64,000 nt of DNA from Jonesia denitrificans DSM 20603 (GCF_000024065.1 NC_013174.1:868001-932000), one strand, 5' to 3'; positions 43,298-52,935 are shown, counted from the stretch's first letter. Translations and numbers: made by a program. Notes: generated from the letters alone by a model not told the origin.

Positions 43298-43954
43298 TCA
43301 CGATAAACCCGAGTCAGGTGGGCAATCCCAGAGGGCTGTCCACGGTACCCCCAAGGTGGTCACAAGTGAGCGCAGAAGCGGAAGGGACAGCCCAACGACG
43401 AGGTGGTGGTCGCCGTCAATGCGATCAATGAACGCTCCACCAAGTCCATCAATGGTGAAGGCGCCAGCCACGTGGAGAGGTTCCTCTGTGGCCACGTAGG
43501 CTGTGATCTCCTCATCGGTGAGTTGGGAGAACCACACAGTGGTGACACCAGCCTTGGTGACTTCCTGGTGTGTTCCATTGGCGATCAAGATCACGTGATG
43601 CCCGGTGTGCAGGTGACCGTGTTGTCCGCGCATGCGGCGCCACCGTTGGACTGCAACATCAGCTGAATGTGGTTTCCCAAGGATCTCACCGTCGAATTCG
43701 AGCATGGAGTCGCACCCGATCACGAGGGTGGGTTCATTGCCGATGTGGGCGCTGAGTTGGTTGGCCACTTCTCGTGCTTTTGCCACCGCTAGGGCGCTCA
43801 CAGCCTCAGCAGGACGTTTCTGCGGGGGGAACGGTAAGGAGGACAAAATGGCGTCCTCATCCACATGGGACACCAGCACGCGCGGGGTGATCCCCGCGCG
43901 TGTCAGTGTGGTCAGGCGTGCCGGTGACGCTGACGCAAGAACAACGTCAACCAT
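43298..43954 (-). CDS. maf: Maf family nucleoside triphosphate pyrophosphatase
   Basis: A 218-residue Maf/YhdE-like protein. The N-terminal VLASASPARLTTLTRAGI is the family signature (normally SxSPRR), KAREVANQL and IGCDSMLEFDGEILGKP hold the catalytic aspartate region, and GAFTIDGLGGAFIDRIDGD is the C-terminal hallmark. Members hydrolyse non-canonical or pyrimidine NTPs and can affect septum formation. It starts two bases after the DUF885 stop and is encoded between carboxylase genes, as in mycobacteria. Confidence 0.92.
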   Translation of the reverse strand: MVDVVLASASPARLTTLTRAGITPRVLVSHVDEDAILSSLPFPPQKRPAEAVSALAVAKAREVANQLSAHIGNEPTLVIGCDSMLEFDGEILGKPHSADVAVQRWRRMRGQHGHLHTGHHVILIANGTHQEVTKAGVTTVWFSQLTDEEITAYVATEEPLHVAGAFTIDGLGGAFIDRIDGDHHLVVGLSLPLLRSLVTTLGVPWTALWDCPPDSGLS

Positions 43955-43956
43955 GA

Positions 43957-45660
43957 TTAATGATCGAGCGCTTCTTTGAGGACATCCAGTCCTACCGAAC
44001 CAAGGGCGAGGGCGCGTGCGTGGAAAGCAGCGATGTCAAATTCTTCGCCGTTGTCGTGTGCGCGAGTGCGTGCGTTGTCACGAATGCTTTCCCACAGTCG
44101 TTGCCCGACCTTGTACGCGGGTGCTTGCCCCGGCCACCCCAGGTAGCGGTTAAGCTCGAATTGGACGAATTCAGCTGGCATGTTGACGTTGGCGCTGAGG
44201 AATCGGTGCGCTTTGTCTGCGTCCCAGATTCCGCCTCCCCATTCTTCAGGGCAGGGCTTTTTCAGGTGCACACCGATGTCAAGCACGACGCGGGCGGCAC
44301 GGAGCCGTTGACCGTCGAGCATACCGAGACGGTCCGCTGGGTCATTGAGGTATCCCAGTTCTTCCATGAGCCGTTCAGCGTACAGTGCCCAGCCTTCTCC
44401 GTGGCCTGAGACCCAGCACATGAGGCGACGCCACGAGTTGAGGTGCGCGCGTTGGTACACGGTTTGCCCAAGTTGGAGGTGGTGGCCAGGAACACCTTCA
44501 TGATAGACAGTGGTCTTTTCACGCCACGTGTTAAATGTGGTTACCCCCGGTGGTACGGACCACCACATCCGTCCTGGTCGGGAGAAGTCATCGCTGGGTG
44601 GGGTGTAGTAGATTCCACCGTTTTGGGTAGGCGCGATCATGCACTCGAGGGTGCGCACTGGTTCGGGGATGTCAAAGTGGGTGCCGGACAGGTCAGTGAT
44701 GGCCTGGTCGGAGGTTTCTTGCATCCACGCCTTGAGCGCGTCAGTGCCATGGAGCAGGTAACGTTCGTCCTCGTCGAGGCGTTGAACAGCTTCGTCGATG
44801 CTGGTTCCAGGTCCGTAAAGTTCCTCGGCAGTTGCTTGTTGCTCGGCCACGATTCGGGCGAGTTCTTCTAGGCCCCACTCATAGGTTTCGTCCAGGTCGA
44901 TGCGCGCACCAAGGAACAGCTGGGACGCAAGTTCGTAGCGTTCGCGGCCAACCGCATCGTCTGTGGGGGCTTGTAACGCCAACTCAGAATCGAGGAAGTC
45001 AGCAAGGCGACCATAGGCCGCAGCGGCCTGAAGGGCCGCCTCAGACAGTTGAGTTGACAGTTCACCGGCGTTGGGGGCTTGTGACACAACGGCTTGTGCA
45101 TCAGCGGATGCGACGAAGGACACGAAGAATGATGTTTCTGGGTCTGCGATCTCGCGTGCTTGTTTGACACCTTCGTTGACCTGTCGAAGCGCGGGAACAC
45201 GCCCTTGAGCGGCTCCGTGGCGCAGGAGCTCAATGTAGGAATCGACTGACTGTGGAAGGCGGCCCAACCGGGAGGCGATATTGGTCCAGTCCTCAACGGT
45301 TGCGGTGCGTGCAATGTCGAACACGTCACGCATCCCCTGCAACGGCGACGCCAGCACGTTGAGGTCAGCAAAGTCCCACCCAGATTCATAGGTGGCGAGC
45401 TCAAGGGACATTCGCTCACGCATTGCCGCTTTGGTGACGTCATCAATCTCATCGATTGTGGGGGTGTCTTCGAGAGCAGCAAGGGTGCGGCGCACAAGAT
45501 CAATACGTTGTTCCATAGCTGCAGGGGAGTACAGGGTGACATCGTGGTCGTAGCCTGGTAGGCCAAGGGCCGTTGCGCCAAAGGGGTCAAGCGGGGCAAG
45601 TTGGGTGACAAAGTCGTCAGCGAGAGCGTCAATCGCGGACGGGGTGCGTTCAGGTGTCAT
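43957..45660 (-). CDS. DUF885 family protein (putative metallo-carboxypeptidase-like)
   Basis: A 567-residue, largely helical protein. The DUF885 hallmark YHEGVPGHHLQLGQ near residue 395 resembles an HExxH-type metal motif, and GEGWALYAERLMEELGY supplies the downstream glutamate ligand. There is no signal peptide or membrane helix, so it appears cytoplasmic. Relatives are peptidases of uncertain specificity. It begins an operon with maf. The ATG at 45660 has TAACGT at six-base leaderless spacing. Confidence 0.87.
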   Translation of the reverse strand: MTPERTPSAIDALADDFVTQLAPLDPFGATALGLPGYDHDVTLYSPAAMEQRIDLVRRTLAALEDTPTIDEIDDVTKAAMRERMSLELATYESGWDFADLNVLASPLQGMRDVFDIARTATVEDWTNIASRLGRLPQSVDSYIELLRHGAAQGRVPALRQVNEGVKQAREIADPETSFFVSFVASADAQAVVSQAPNAGELSTQLSEAALQAAAAYGRLADFLDSELALQAPTDDAVGRERYELASQLFLGARIDLDETYEWGLEELARIVAEQQATAEELYGPGTSIDEAVQRLDEDERYLLHGTDALKAWMQETSDQAITDLSGTHFDIPEPVRTLECMIAPTQNGGIYYTPPSDDFSRPGRMWWSVPPGVTTFNTWREKTTVYHEGVPGHHLQLGQTVYQRAHLNSWRRLMCWVSGHGEGWALYAERLMEELGYLNDPADRLGMLDGQRLRAARVVLDIGVHLKKPCPEEWGGGIWDADKAHRFLSANVNMPAEFVQFELNRYLGWPGQAPAYKVGQRLWESIRDNARTRAHDNGEEFDIAAFHARALALGSVGLDVLKEALDH

Positions 45661-45666
45661 ATCTCG

Positions 45667-45672
45667 ACGTTA
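45667..45672 (-). promoter_or_regulatory. -10 box of the DUF885-maf transcript (leaderless)
   Basis: On the minus strand TAACGT (45672-45667) ends six bases before ATG 45660. The gap 45661-45825 also holds the plus-strand VKOR promoter, which I could not place. Confidence 0.5.
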
Positions 45673-45825
45673 CCGCAGGAAACGCCGTACTCGCACGCAT
45701 GGCAGTGTGAACAATTCGTTGTCGACAACACGTTTTCCCAGGTAATACACAGGCGGGGACCATTGTCCTGGCGGTGTCACCGGTTATCATGCAAGGGTTG
45801 TGACCACAGACGCCCAGGGGGAGAG

Positions 45826-46488
45826 ATGACCGCGACAATGACAAAGGACGAGGGGCACCTCGACGATCCCACCGACGGCCAGTACGTGTTGTACGGGCGC
45901 CGTCACAGTAACCAGCGCATCTTCACGAAGATGTTGATTGCGGCGTTATTGTCGCTTGTTGCTGCTTTTGTATTGGCGGTGGAGGCGCTACACCTTGCTG
46001 AGGACCCCACCGCGTCACTGGCATGCGACGTCAACGCTGTGCTGAGTTGTGGAACAGTTGCCCAGTCCTGGCAAGCTGAAGCTTTTGGCTTCCCCAACGT
46101 CTTTTTGGGACTCATGTTTGAGTCCGCCGCGATCATGATGGCTCTGATTGGTTTGTCAGGGGTGCGAATCCCTCGTTGGTTGGCCATCGCTGAACAGGTG
46201 ATTTACACCTTCGCGCTTCTGTTCGCGCTGTGGCTTTTTAGCCAGTCCATGTGGGTCATCGGTGCGCTGTGCCCATGGTGCATGCTCATCACCTACTCCA
46301 CCGGGTTCATTTTCCTGTCCATGCTGCACTACAACATCCGCGAACGGAACTTGTGGCGCAGCGGACGAGGCGCGAAGATCGCCCACGCTTTTGTGCAACG
46401 AGACATCGACCTGTACGTGGGGATTGGGTATGTGGCGCTGATTACTGTTCTTGTTGTCGCAAAGTATGGCCCCCAACTCGTTGCTTAG
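45826..46488 (+). CDS. Vitamin K epoxide reductase family protein
   Basis: A 220-residue polytopic protein with about five membrane segments. The VKOR features are SLACDVNAVLSCGTV, with the loop cysteines, and ALCPWCMLITY, with the redox-active CxxC facing the quinone. Bacterial VKORs reoxidise a DsbA-like partner and so drive disulfide formation outside the membrane, passing electrons to menaquinone. The frame extends upstream, but ATG 45826 is preceded by GGGGGAG and starts a plausible cytoplasmic tail. No DsbA partner is encoded nearby. Confidence 0.92.
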   Translation: MTATMTKDEGHLDDPTDGQYVLYGRRHSNQRIFTKMLIAALLSLVAAFVLAVEALHLAEDPTASLACDVNAVLSCGTVAQSWQAEAFGFPNVFLGLMFESAAIMMALIGLSGVRIPRWLAIAEQVIYTFALLFALWLFSQSMWVIGALCPWCMLITYSTGFIFLSMLHYNIRERNLWRSGRGAKIAHAFVQRDIDLYVGIGYVALITVLVVAKYGPQLVA

Positions 46489-46516
46489 GCGTTGCTTGGT
46501 CGTTACCGTAGCGCTT

Positions 46517-46522
46517 TAACGT
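46517..46522 (+). promoter_or_regulatory. -10 box of a leaderless acyltransferase transcript
   Basis: TAACGT at 46517-46522 ends six bases before GTG 46529. Confidence 0.45.
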
Positions 46523-46528
46523 GACGGT

Positions 46529-47671
46529 GTGACAACTTCCGGTCAACTACCGCGACCAGTGCGCGACCCGTTGTGGGACAACACCCGCCTCTTGGCAGCG
46601 TTGCTGATTTGCGCTGGGCATTTCACTGACCCGTTTATCACTCCAGGAAACAGTTGGGCTGCGTTGTGGGTGGCGTTGTGGCCGCTGCGGGTGCCTGTGT
46701 TTGTGGTATTGGCTGGCCGGTTCACCTCCACGGAACCGCTCACCTGGGGGCGAATGTGGCGGCTGGTGCGCGACGTTGGGTTTGTGTATGTCATCTTCCA
46801 GACCATCGCGATTGTGCAAACTGGATGGTACCGGGGCCTGTGGGATTGGTCCTACGATGAGCCTGGTCTCGCCCTATGGTTCCTGATGTCACTGCTGGTC
46901 TGGCGGGTGTTGGCCCCGCTGTTGTGGCGACTACCAGGACGGTGGTGGTGGGCATTCGCACTGGGGTTAGGGAGCGGCTTCCTTGATGTCACCACTCAAT
47001 GGGCGTGGGCTCGAACCCTGGGGTGGCTGCCGGTGTTCATGGTCGGGCTTGCGCTCCGTGACCCTCAGGTGGTGAACTTTTTACGCCGTCCTCGGATGCG
47101 TGTCCTTGCCGGTGCGGTACTAGGTGTGGGGGTGGCCGCTGGCGCACTGTGGGGCGGTTCGGTGCGTCGGTCGCCCATGATGATGCGCTCCGGCTACAGC
47201 GGAGACTTCAGTGCCCAACTGGGCGAGATGGTTGGACGCGCTGGCCTCTATGCGGTGGCTATTGCGCTTGCGCTTGCCCTGATCGCGGTGATGCCGCGCC
47301 GCCGCGTGTGGGGGTGGACAACACTGGGGGCGGGGTCCTTTACTGTGTACCTGCTCCACCCGGTTGTGTTGCGCTACGTCGCTGATCTTGGTGTGTACAC
47401 CGACCTTGTCACCACGGCACGGTGCGTGGCGTGGGCGGTTGCCGCAGTGGCGTTAGGTGTGGTGTTAGCGTCCGCTCCGGTCCGTCACAGTGTGGCGTGG
47501 TTGGTGCGTCCGGCTACTGTGGAACGTCGCCTTGTCCGTGTATTTACCGATGCGCCCAGCGCCATCCACCGGCTCGTGCGCCCCAGCCCCCCGCGTGTGG
47601 AGACACCTGACGTTGATGGGCACGATTTGTCCATGCAGAGATCGCCTCAGGGTGTTCACCCTCATGTGTGA
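46529..47671 (+). CDS. Acyltransferase 3 family membrane protein
   Basis: A 380-residue protein with about ten membrane helices. The N-terminal DNTRLLAALLICAGHFTDP and later VPVFVVLAGRFTS match the acyltransferase 3 family (OafA / fucose 4-O-acetylase-like), where an early His or Arg in the first helix region is essential. Such proteins O-acetylate surface glycans. Given the nonulosonate glycan genes 6 kb away, a glycan-modifying role is possible but inferred. The last 128 bases overlap the accE gene on the opposite strand. Confidence 0.87.
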   Translation: MTTSGQLPRPVRDPLWDNTRLLAALLICAGHFTDPFITPGNSWAALWVALWPLRVPVFVVLAGRFTSTEPLTWGRMWRLVRDVGFVYVIFQTIAIVQTGWYRGLWDWSYDEPGLALWFLMSLLVWRVLAPLLWRLPGRWWWAFALGLGSGFLDVTTQWAWARTLGWLPVFMVGLALRDPQVVNFLRRPRMRVLAGAVLGVGVAAGALWGGSVRRSPMMMRSGYSGDFSAQLGEMVGRAGLYAVAIALALALIAVMPRRRVWGWTTLGAGSFTVYLLHPVVLRYVADLGVYTDLVTTARCVAWAVAAVALGVVLASAPVRHSVAWLVRPATVERRLVRVFTDAPSAIHRLVRPSPPRVETPDVDGHDLSMQRSPQGVHPHV

Positions 47672-47810
47672 CGTGGTGTGACACGACGGCGGCAAGTCCA
47701 GCGACCAGAGCCGCAACTTCAACCTCGTCAGGGTTGCCAGCTACCACGTGAAGACGGGCAGCCGCTTCTTGTGCGGCTTTGAGGATGTCGGATTGGGAGG
47801 CCTCACTCAT
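47544..47810 (-). CDS. accE: Acyl-CoA carboxylase epsilon subunit
   Basis: A small protein of 88 residues. [20 protein letters not shown] followed by AGLAAVVS is the AccE/PccE core; SAWTNRAHQ and the Trp-rich end ([12 protein letters not shown]) match the C-terminal part of the family. AccE stabilises the biotinylated alpha and the beta subunits in actinobacterial acyl-CoA carboxylases. Its ATG at 47810 overlaps the accD stop (ATGA), which fixes the start. The 3' end runs 128 bases into the convergent acyltransferase gene. Confidence 0.85.
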   Translation of the reverse strand: MSEASQSDILKAAQEAAARLHVVAGNPDEVEVAALVAGLAAVVSHHVTHEGEHPEAISAWTNRAHQRQVSPHAGGWGARAGGWRWAHR

Positions 47811-49387
47811 AGCGGGATGTTTCCATGCTTTTTCGTGGGAAGTGTGGCGCGTTTTGTTCGCAGCGTCCGTAACGCACGCACCACCTGTGTCCGGGTTTCG
47901 CGGGGGGCGATTACCGCATCGACAAATCCGCGTTGGGCTGCGTCCCACGGGTTCACGATGGCTTCTTCATAGTCTGCGGTGAGCCGTGCGCGTTCCGCTT
48001 CAACGTCACCACCATTGTCAGCGACCGCTTTGAGAGTAGAACGTTGGAGAATGTTGACGGCACCTGAAGCGCCCATGACGGCGATCTGTGCGGTGGGCCA
48101 CGCCAGGTTGATGTCCGCGCCGAGTTGTTTGGACCCCATGACAATATAGGCGCCACCATAGGCTTTACGGGTGATCAGCGTGATGAGTGGCACGGTTGCC
48201 TCAGCGTAGGCGTAAATGAGTTTCGCACCCCTGCGAATGATTCCGTTCCATTCTTGGTCTGTTCCGGGAAGGAACCCAGGCACGTCCACGAGCGTGAGAA
48301 TGGGAATGTTGAAAGCGTCGCATGTGCGCACAAAACGAGCTGCTTTCTCTGCCGCGTTGATGTCGAGGGTGCCAGCCATGGATAACGGCTGATTCGCAAC
48401 AATCCCTACTGATTGCCCGTCGACATGGGCAAAGCCAATGAGAATGTTTTGGGCATACAGAGGTTGCACCTCAAAGAACACGCCGTCATCAACAATGTGT
48501 TCAATGACTGTGCGCATGTCATAGGGCTGATTGTCTGAATCGGGGATGAGCGCGTCCAGTATACGGTCCTCATCACTGACGTCGAGATCAATGTCAGTGG
48601 GGTAATCGGGCGCATCGGAGAGGTTGTTTTGGGGAAGGTAGGACAACAACGTACGCACATAGTCGATCGCGTCATCTTCGTCAGTGCCCATGTAGTGGGC
48701 AACCCCAGAGCGTTGGTTGTGGGCGCGCGCCCCACCAAGTTCTTCAAAGCCTACGTTCTCCCCGGTCACTGCTCGAATGACATCTGGGCCGGTGATGAAC
48801 ATGTTTGAGGTACCGTCTGCCATCACAATGAAATCAGTCAATGCAGGCGAATAGACAGCGCCACCAGCGGAGGGGCCAAGGATGAGGGAGATCTGGGGAA
48901 TGACCCCAGAAGCCGCGACGTTGCGGCGGAAGATCTCAGCGAACTGCGTGAGTGCGGCAACACCTTCCTGAATGCGGGCGCCACCTCCATCAGATATGCC
49001 GATCAACGGTGCGCCCGTTGTGAGCGCCAGGTCCATCACCTTGGTGATTTTTTGACCGTGCACCTCACCCAAGGAACCACCAAAGGTGGTGAAATCTTGG
49101 GAGTACACGCACACTGGGCGACCATCGATGGTGCCGTGACCGGTGACAACGCCGTCACCAGCGATTTTTTTCTTGTCCAAACCGAAGTTCGTGGAGCGAT
49201 GCTGGGCGAAAGCATCCAGTTCGACAAAACTGTCAGGATCAAGAAGCGCTTCAATGCGTTCACGCGCTGTCTTCTTTCCTCGAGGGTGCTGTCGCTGTGC
49301 AGCGGCTTCCTCGTGCTCGCTGATAGCGCGCTCCCGGCGCTGCTCGAGGTCAGCAAGTTTACCCGCGGTTGTTGAAAGATCAGTCAC
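47807..49387 (-). CDS. accD: Acyl-CoA carboxylase beta subunit (carboxyltransferase)
   Basis: A 526-residue carboxyltransferase of the AccD5/PccB type. The acyl-CoA-binding N domain ([37 protein letters not shown]) and the C domain for carboxybiotin ([19 protein letters not shown] and [16 protein letters not shown]) are intact, with the oxyanion-hole glycines. It transfers the carboxyl from biotin on AccA to acetyl- or propionyl-CoA. The GTG start has TACGCT at leaderless spacing. accE is coupled at its 3' end, and birA is divergent. Confidence 0.94.
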   Translation of the reverse strand: MTDLSTTAGKLADLEQRRERAISEHEEAAAQRQHPRGKKTARERIEALLDPDSFVELDAFAQHRSTNFGLDKKKIAGDGVVTGHGTIDGRPVCVYSQDFTTFGGSLGEVHGQKITKVMDLALTTGAPLIGISDGGGARIQEGVAALTQFAEIFRRNVAASGVIPQISLILGPSAGGAVYSPALTDFIVMADGTSNMFITGPDVIRAVTGENVGFEELGGARAHNQRSGVAHYMGTDEDDAIDYVRTLLSYLPQNNLSDAPDYPTDIDLDVSDEDRILDALIPDSDNQPYDMRTVIEHIVDDGVFFEVQPLYAQNILIGFAHVDGQSVGIVANQPLSMAGTLDINAAEKAARFVRTCDAFNIPILTLVDVPGFLPGTDQEWNGIIRRGAKLIYAYAEATVPLITLITRKAYGGAYIVMGSKQLGADINLAWPTAQIAVMGASGAVNILQRSTLKAVADNGGDVEAERARLTADYEEAIVNPWDAAQRGFVDAVIAPRETRTQVVRALRTLRTKRATLPTKKHGNIPL

Positions 49388-49394
49388 ATCTTAG

Positions 49395-49400
49395 AGCGTA
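49395..49400 (-). promoter_or_regulatory. -10 box of the accD-accE transcript (leaderless)
   Basis: On the minus strand TACGCT (49400-49395) ends seven bases before GTG 49387. Confidence 0.45.
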
Positions 49401-49521
49401 GTGTGGACGACGGCGTGATGTACATCGTGGGGGGCGCACCAAAGGTCCTTATCTGTTGTGGGAACTCTACAAATAACGGGGGTCCCGTGACCTGGTCCGT
49501 GAAGAAAGGCAGGATAGAGGT

Positions 49522-50358
49522 ATGCCCACCTATGACGAGCAACTGCTCACCGACCTTCTGTTAGCCCCCAACGGGCCGTTGGATGCGTTGATCATCGATG
49601 ATGAAGTGACCTCAACCAACGATGTACTCAAAGATGTTCTCGCCTCGACATCGTCGCAATCGCGCACCATCCTTCTTGCTGCGACTCACCAAACACAGGG
49701 CAAGGGTCGTTCAGGGCGAACGTGGAGCACACCTCCTGGCGGGGCGCTCACAGCCTCGATTTACTACGAAACAACCCTTCCTGCGGAACGTATGACCTGG
49801 ATTCCGCTGCTTGCGGGTCTTGGGATTGTCACCGCGATTCGTGGGACTTGTGGAATCCCTGCAGCTCTGAAGTGGCCCAACGACATTGTGGTCAACCACC
49901 GTGATGCTGCCTCGCTCGCAGGGTGGGATACGCTGCGAAAAGTAGGTGGGATCCTGGTTGAGCGGGTTGGTGAACGGGGCATCATCATTGGAGTGGGCAT
50001 TAACGTCCACCAAATGCAACACGAGCTCCCCGTTGCCTCAGCAACCTCACTGACTGCCCTTGGCGCTCGCAATGTTGACCTCACCTCGCTGTTGGCAGCG
50101 ATTGTGCGGTCCTGCACGGAGGTTCTTGCGCGAGCCGCCGAGAGCGGCGGAGATGTTGACTCTGCTGGATTGCGAGAGGACATTGAACAAGCCATGGTGA
50201 CGTTGGGGTCACATATCACCGCTCAACAACCCGATGGGACCAGCATCGATGGTGTCGCGCAAGGGCTTGATTCGGCGGGGGGACTCCTTGTGCGACACTC
50301 ATCGGGAGAAGTCACCTCCATCATTGCCGGTGATGTGCATCACCTTCGCCTAAAATAG
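49522..50358 (+). CDS. birA: Biotin--[acetyl-CoA-carboxylase] ligase
   Basis: A 278-residue biotin protein ligase. GKGRSGRTWSTPPGGALTAS is the biotinyl-AMP-binding loop, and LKWPNDIVV and KVGGILVE are the biotin and ATP sites; the C-terminal SH3-like domain follows. There is no N-terminal DNA-binding domain, so it is a monofunctional enzyme rather than a repressor. Its target is AccA encoded at 41355-43142. AAAGGCAGG upstream supports ATG 49522. Confidence 0.93.
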   Translation: MPTYDEQLLTDLLLAPNGPLDALIIDDEVTSTNDVLKDVLASTSSQSRTILLAATHQTQGKGRSGRTWSTPPGGALTASIYYETTLPAERMTWIPLLAGLGIVTAIRGTCGIPAALKWPNDIVVNHRDAASLAGWDTLRKVGGILVERVGERGIIIGVGINVHQMQHELPVASATSLTALGARNVDLTSLLAAIVRSCTEVLARAAESGGDVDSAGLREDIEQAMVTLGSHITAQQPDGTSIDGVAQGLDSAGGLLVRHSSGEVTSIIAGDVHHLRLK

Positions 50359-50394
50359 CGGTGGCACACCCACCACCAATGCACTGCGGGAGAC

Positions 50395-51498
50395 ATGAAC
50401 ACCACACCCAATACGCCCACTACTGCGTCGCATCAGCACCCACCGATGGTGCCAGTATCCCAGGAGCTTGATCCACAACGCACGGATGCTCATCGCATTG
50501 ACGACGCGTTCCTTCGTGGACCTGCAATCTACAACGAAGAAGCTCTTTGTGAAGTCACTGGGGCGACGTCAGCACAGGTCAACTCGTATTGGCAGGCATT
50601 AGGTTTACCTGTGACTGACCGCAGCGCTGTCATATTCACCAACGACGACGCCCACGCCCTGAAATCAATTCTTGCGTTGGCGGAGGCAGAACAGTTCGAT
50701 CACCGTACCCTGACCTCACTCATCAGGTCAGTGGGGCACACAGCGGACCGGTTAGCGCTCTGGCAAGCCGAAGCGCTCGTGGAACATCTTGCCCACAACT
50801 TCGACCTTGATGATGTCCAAGCCCGCAGGGAGATGCTCCGCAAACTGCCAGACATCATTCCTGTGCTTGAAGAGCAAGTTCTCCACGCGTGGCGGCGCCA
50901 ATTCGCGGCTCTCGCAGGCAGGTGGTCTGTGGAATTTTCCGGGGAACGGCCAGAACACACTCGTGGTGGTGGTGTCCTTCCGTTACCCCGTGCGGTGGGA
51001 TTCGCAGATATTGTCTCGTTCACCTCCCAGACCGCGACAATGCGGTCATCCGAACTGTCGAACTTTGTGTCGAACTTTGAAGCGTCCGCACGTGATGTCA
51101 TCACACGTGCGGGCGGTCGGGTTGTCAAAACAATCGGGGATGCTGTGCTGTACATCGCCGACGATGTGTACACCGGGGCGCACGTGGCGTTAGGTCTCGC
51201 GCAGGCAGGGCAGTCAACAGACGACGCTGATGCTGATGTCCCCCCGGTGCGAGTGTCCTTAGTGTGGGGCAGGGTGCTGTCACGATTTGGGGACGTCTTT
51301 GGGCCATCAGTGAACCTCGCTGCCCGTCTCACCGATGTTGCAGACCCTGGTGAGGTCCTTGTCGACCCCCACACCGCAGCGTTGCTCGCTGGCGATCACC
51401 GATTCGCGCTGACTGGTAAAGAAGAACGCGACATGCAAGGAGTGGGAGCTGTCGCACCCGTTAGGGTGCAGTGGGCGTACTCTCCACAGGGACGATAA
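50395..51498 (+). CDS. Class III adenylate/guanylate cyclase with N-terminal regulatory domain (Rv1264-like)
   Basis: A 367-residue soluble cyclase. The C-terminal catalytic domain starts near residue 200: VGFADIVSFTSQ holds the first metal-binding Asp, KTIGDAVLYIADD the second, and SVNLAARLTDVADPGEVLVD the transition-state Asn/Arg region. The first 180 residues are helical and begin with a MerR-like segment (ALCEVTGATSAQVNSYWQAL), resembling the autoinhibitory, pH-responsive domain of M. tuberculosis Rv1264. cAMP production is likely. GGGAG precedes the ATG, and the 3' end overlaps the convergent SRAP gene by 38 bases. Confidence 0.88.
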   Translation: MNTTPNTPTTASHQHPPMVPVSQELDPQRTDAHRIDDAFLRGPAIYNEEALCEVTGATSAQVNSYWQALGLPVTDRSAVIFTNDDAHALKSILALAEAEQFDHRTLTSLIRSVGHTADRLALWQAEALVEHLAHNFDLDDVQARREMLRKLPDIIPVLEEQVLHAWRRQFAALAGRWSVEFSGERPEHTRGGGVLPLPRAVGFADIVSFTSQTATMRSSELSNFVSNFEASARDVITRAGGRVVKTIGDAVLYIADDVYTGAHVALGLAQAGQSTDDADADVPPVRVSLVWGRVLSRFGDVFGPSVNLAARLTDVADPGEVLVDPHTAALLAGDHRFALTGKEERDMQGVGAVAPVRVQWAYSPQGR

Positions 51499-52273
51499 GG
51501 TCAGGACCATTGGCCACGACGTTCCCCACAGTGCGCGCGACCCGATGAGCCTCAGCAGGGACAGGGGGCGCATCGAGAAGCGACAGAGCATGGTCACGGG
51601 GGGTGTCTGCACTGAGCCACGCCGCCCACGTATCTGGGGCAAGCATGACCGGCCGACGATCATGAATGTCAGCGAACTGGGGTAACGCGGCGGTCGTGAT
51701 GATCGTGGTTGTGGTCAGCCACGGACCAGACGGATCGTTTGGGTCACGCCAAAATTCGTACAACCCAGCAAACATGGTGAGGTCCGTGTCACTGGGGTGG
51801 ATAAACCAGGGTGTGGTGGGGCCAGAGTCATGGTGTTGCCATTCGTAATAGCCCATCGCGGGGATCAGACACCGTCGAGTGCGGACCGCAGCCCGGAACG
51901 CTGGTTTGTCCGCCACCGTCTCCCGGCGTGCGTTGATCATTTTATGGCCGATACGTGGATCTTTAGCCCACGATGGCACCAGACCCCAGCGAGCCAGGTG
52001 AACCTGCCAACATGAACAGTCAGTGTCAGCTTCGGTGTCGGGATCGGTTCGGTTGGTGACCGCCGTGCCAGCCGCATCGACAAGATCCACTCGACCCGTT
52101 GCTGGGGGTGGCCGGTCAACGACAATACGGACCATCTGGCCTGGGGCGATGTTCCACGACGGTGACCAGTGGTAAGCCTCAGACGAAAATAGGGGATCCA
52201 TGTGATAGCCGGCCAACGCAAACGCATTGACAAGGTCAATGGTTTGCGCCGCGGATGCGTACCGACCACACAT
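51461..52273 (-). CDS. SOS response-associated peptidase (SRAP/YedK family)
   Basis: A 270-residue SRAP protein. MCGRYASAA places the catalytic Cys2 directly after the initiator Met, which must be removed to expose it. WNIAPGQMVRIV, INARRETVADKPAFRAAVRTRRCLIPAMGYYEW (conserved Asn, Arg and Glu) and the C-terminal HDRRPVML complete the active site. SRAP proteins crosslink covalently to abasic sites in single-stranded DNA. Peptide deformylase, encoded 14 bases upstream in the same operon, could aid the N-terminal processing it needs; that functional link is inference. Confidence 0.92.
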   Translation of the reverse strand: MCGRYASAAQTIDLVNAFALAGYHMDPLFSSEAYHWSPSWNIAPGQMVRIVVDRPPPATGRVDLVDAAGTAVTNRTDPDTEADTDCSCWQVHLARWGLVPSWAKDPRIGHKMINARRETVADKPAFRAAVRTRRCLIPAMGYYEWQHHDSGPTTPWFIHPSDTDLTMFAGLYEFWRDPNDPSGPWLTTTTIITTAALPQFADIHDRRPVMLAPDTWAAWLSADTPRDHALSLLDAPPVPAEAHRVARTVGNVVANGPDLIVPVESTPTAP

Positions 52274-52287
52274 AGTTCCCCTCTTAG

Positions 52288-52935
52288 CTACTCATCAGAA
52301 GCGCTGTCAGTCTCCTGCACATCGCCGTCACCGTCAGGGACGTCGTGGCCAAATGGGTCCGGGTCCACACCCGGCATCCACGATAACCCTGGAACTCCCC
52401 ACCCGTTTTCCTGAGAAATAGCGCGAGCTTCAGCCTTGTCCCGTCCCTTGAGCCGGTCCACATACAACAACCCGTCAAGGTGGTCATATTCATGCTGAAG
52501 GACCCGAGCAAACCACCCCTCACCATCAATAACCACAGGTTCACCGTGCTCATCCCACCCCGTCACCCGCACCGCATAGTGACGCTTCGCCTCAAAATCT
52601 GGGCCCGGAAACGACAAACACCCTTCCACATCAGTCAACGACTTCGGGGGGCGCTTCCCCTCACCTTTGAGCGCAAAACGCGGTGGCCGCTGCACAATCA
52701 TCAGTGACGGATTGACCACCACACCACGCCGTTGCTCATCCTCATCAGGAGCATCAAACACAAAAATCCGCTGACCTACCCCAATCTGAGGGGCAGCAAG
52801 CCCCACCCCATTCGACACTCGCATCGTGTCGTACATGTCCGCAACCAACTGGACCAGCGCATCGTCAAACTCTGTCACCTCCGCCGCACGCTGACGAAGG
52901 ACAGGGTCACCATCAATCACGATGGGGTGGATCAT
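52288..52935 (-). CDS. def: Peptide deformylase
   Basis: A 215-residue metalloenzyme that removes the formyl group from nascent proteins. All three motifs are present: GVGLAAPQIG (motif I), EGCLSFPG (motif II with the metal-binding Cys) and QHEYDHLDGLLY (motif III, HExxH). The C-terminal 35 residues are acidic and poorly conserved. It is the first gene of a two-gene unit with the SRAP protein and divergent from the MFS exporter gene. Confidence 0.94.
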   Translation of the reverse strand: MIHPIVIDGDPVLRQRAAEVTEFDDALVQLVADMYDTMRVSNGVGLAAPQIGVGQRIFVFDAPDEDEQRRGVVVNPSLMIVQRPPRFALKGEGKRPPKSLTDVEGCLSFPGPDFEAKRHYAVRVTGWDEHGEPVVIDGEGWFARVLQHEYDHLDGLLYVDRLKGRDKAEARAISQENGWGVPGLSWMPGVDPDPFGHDVPDGDGDVQETDSASDE

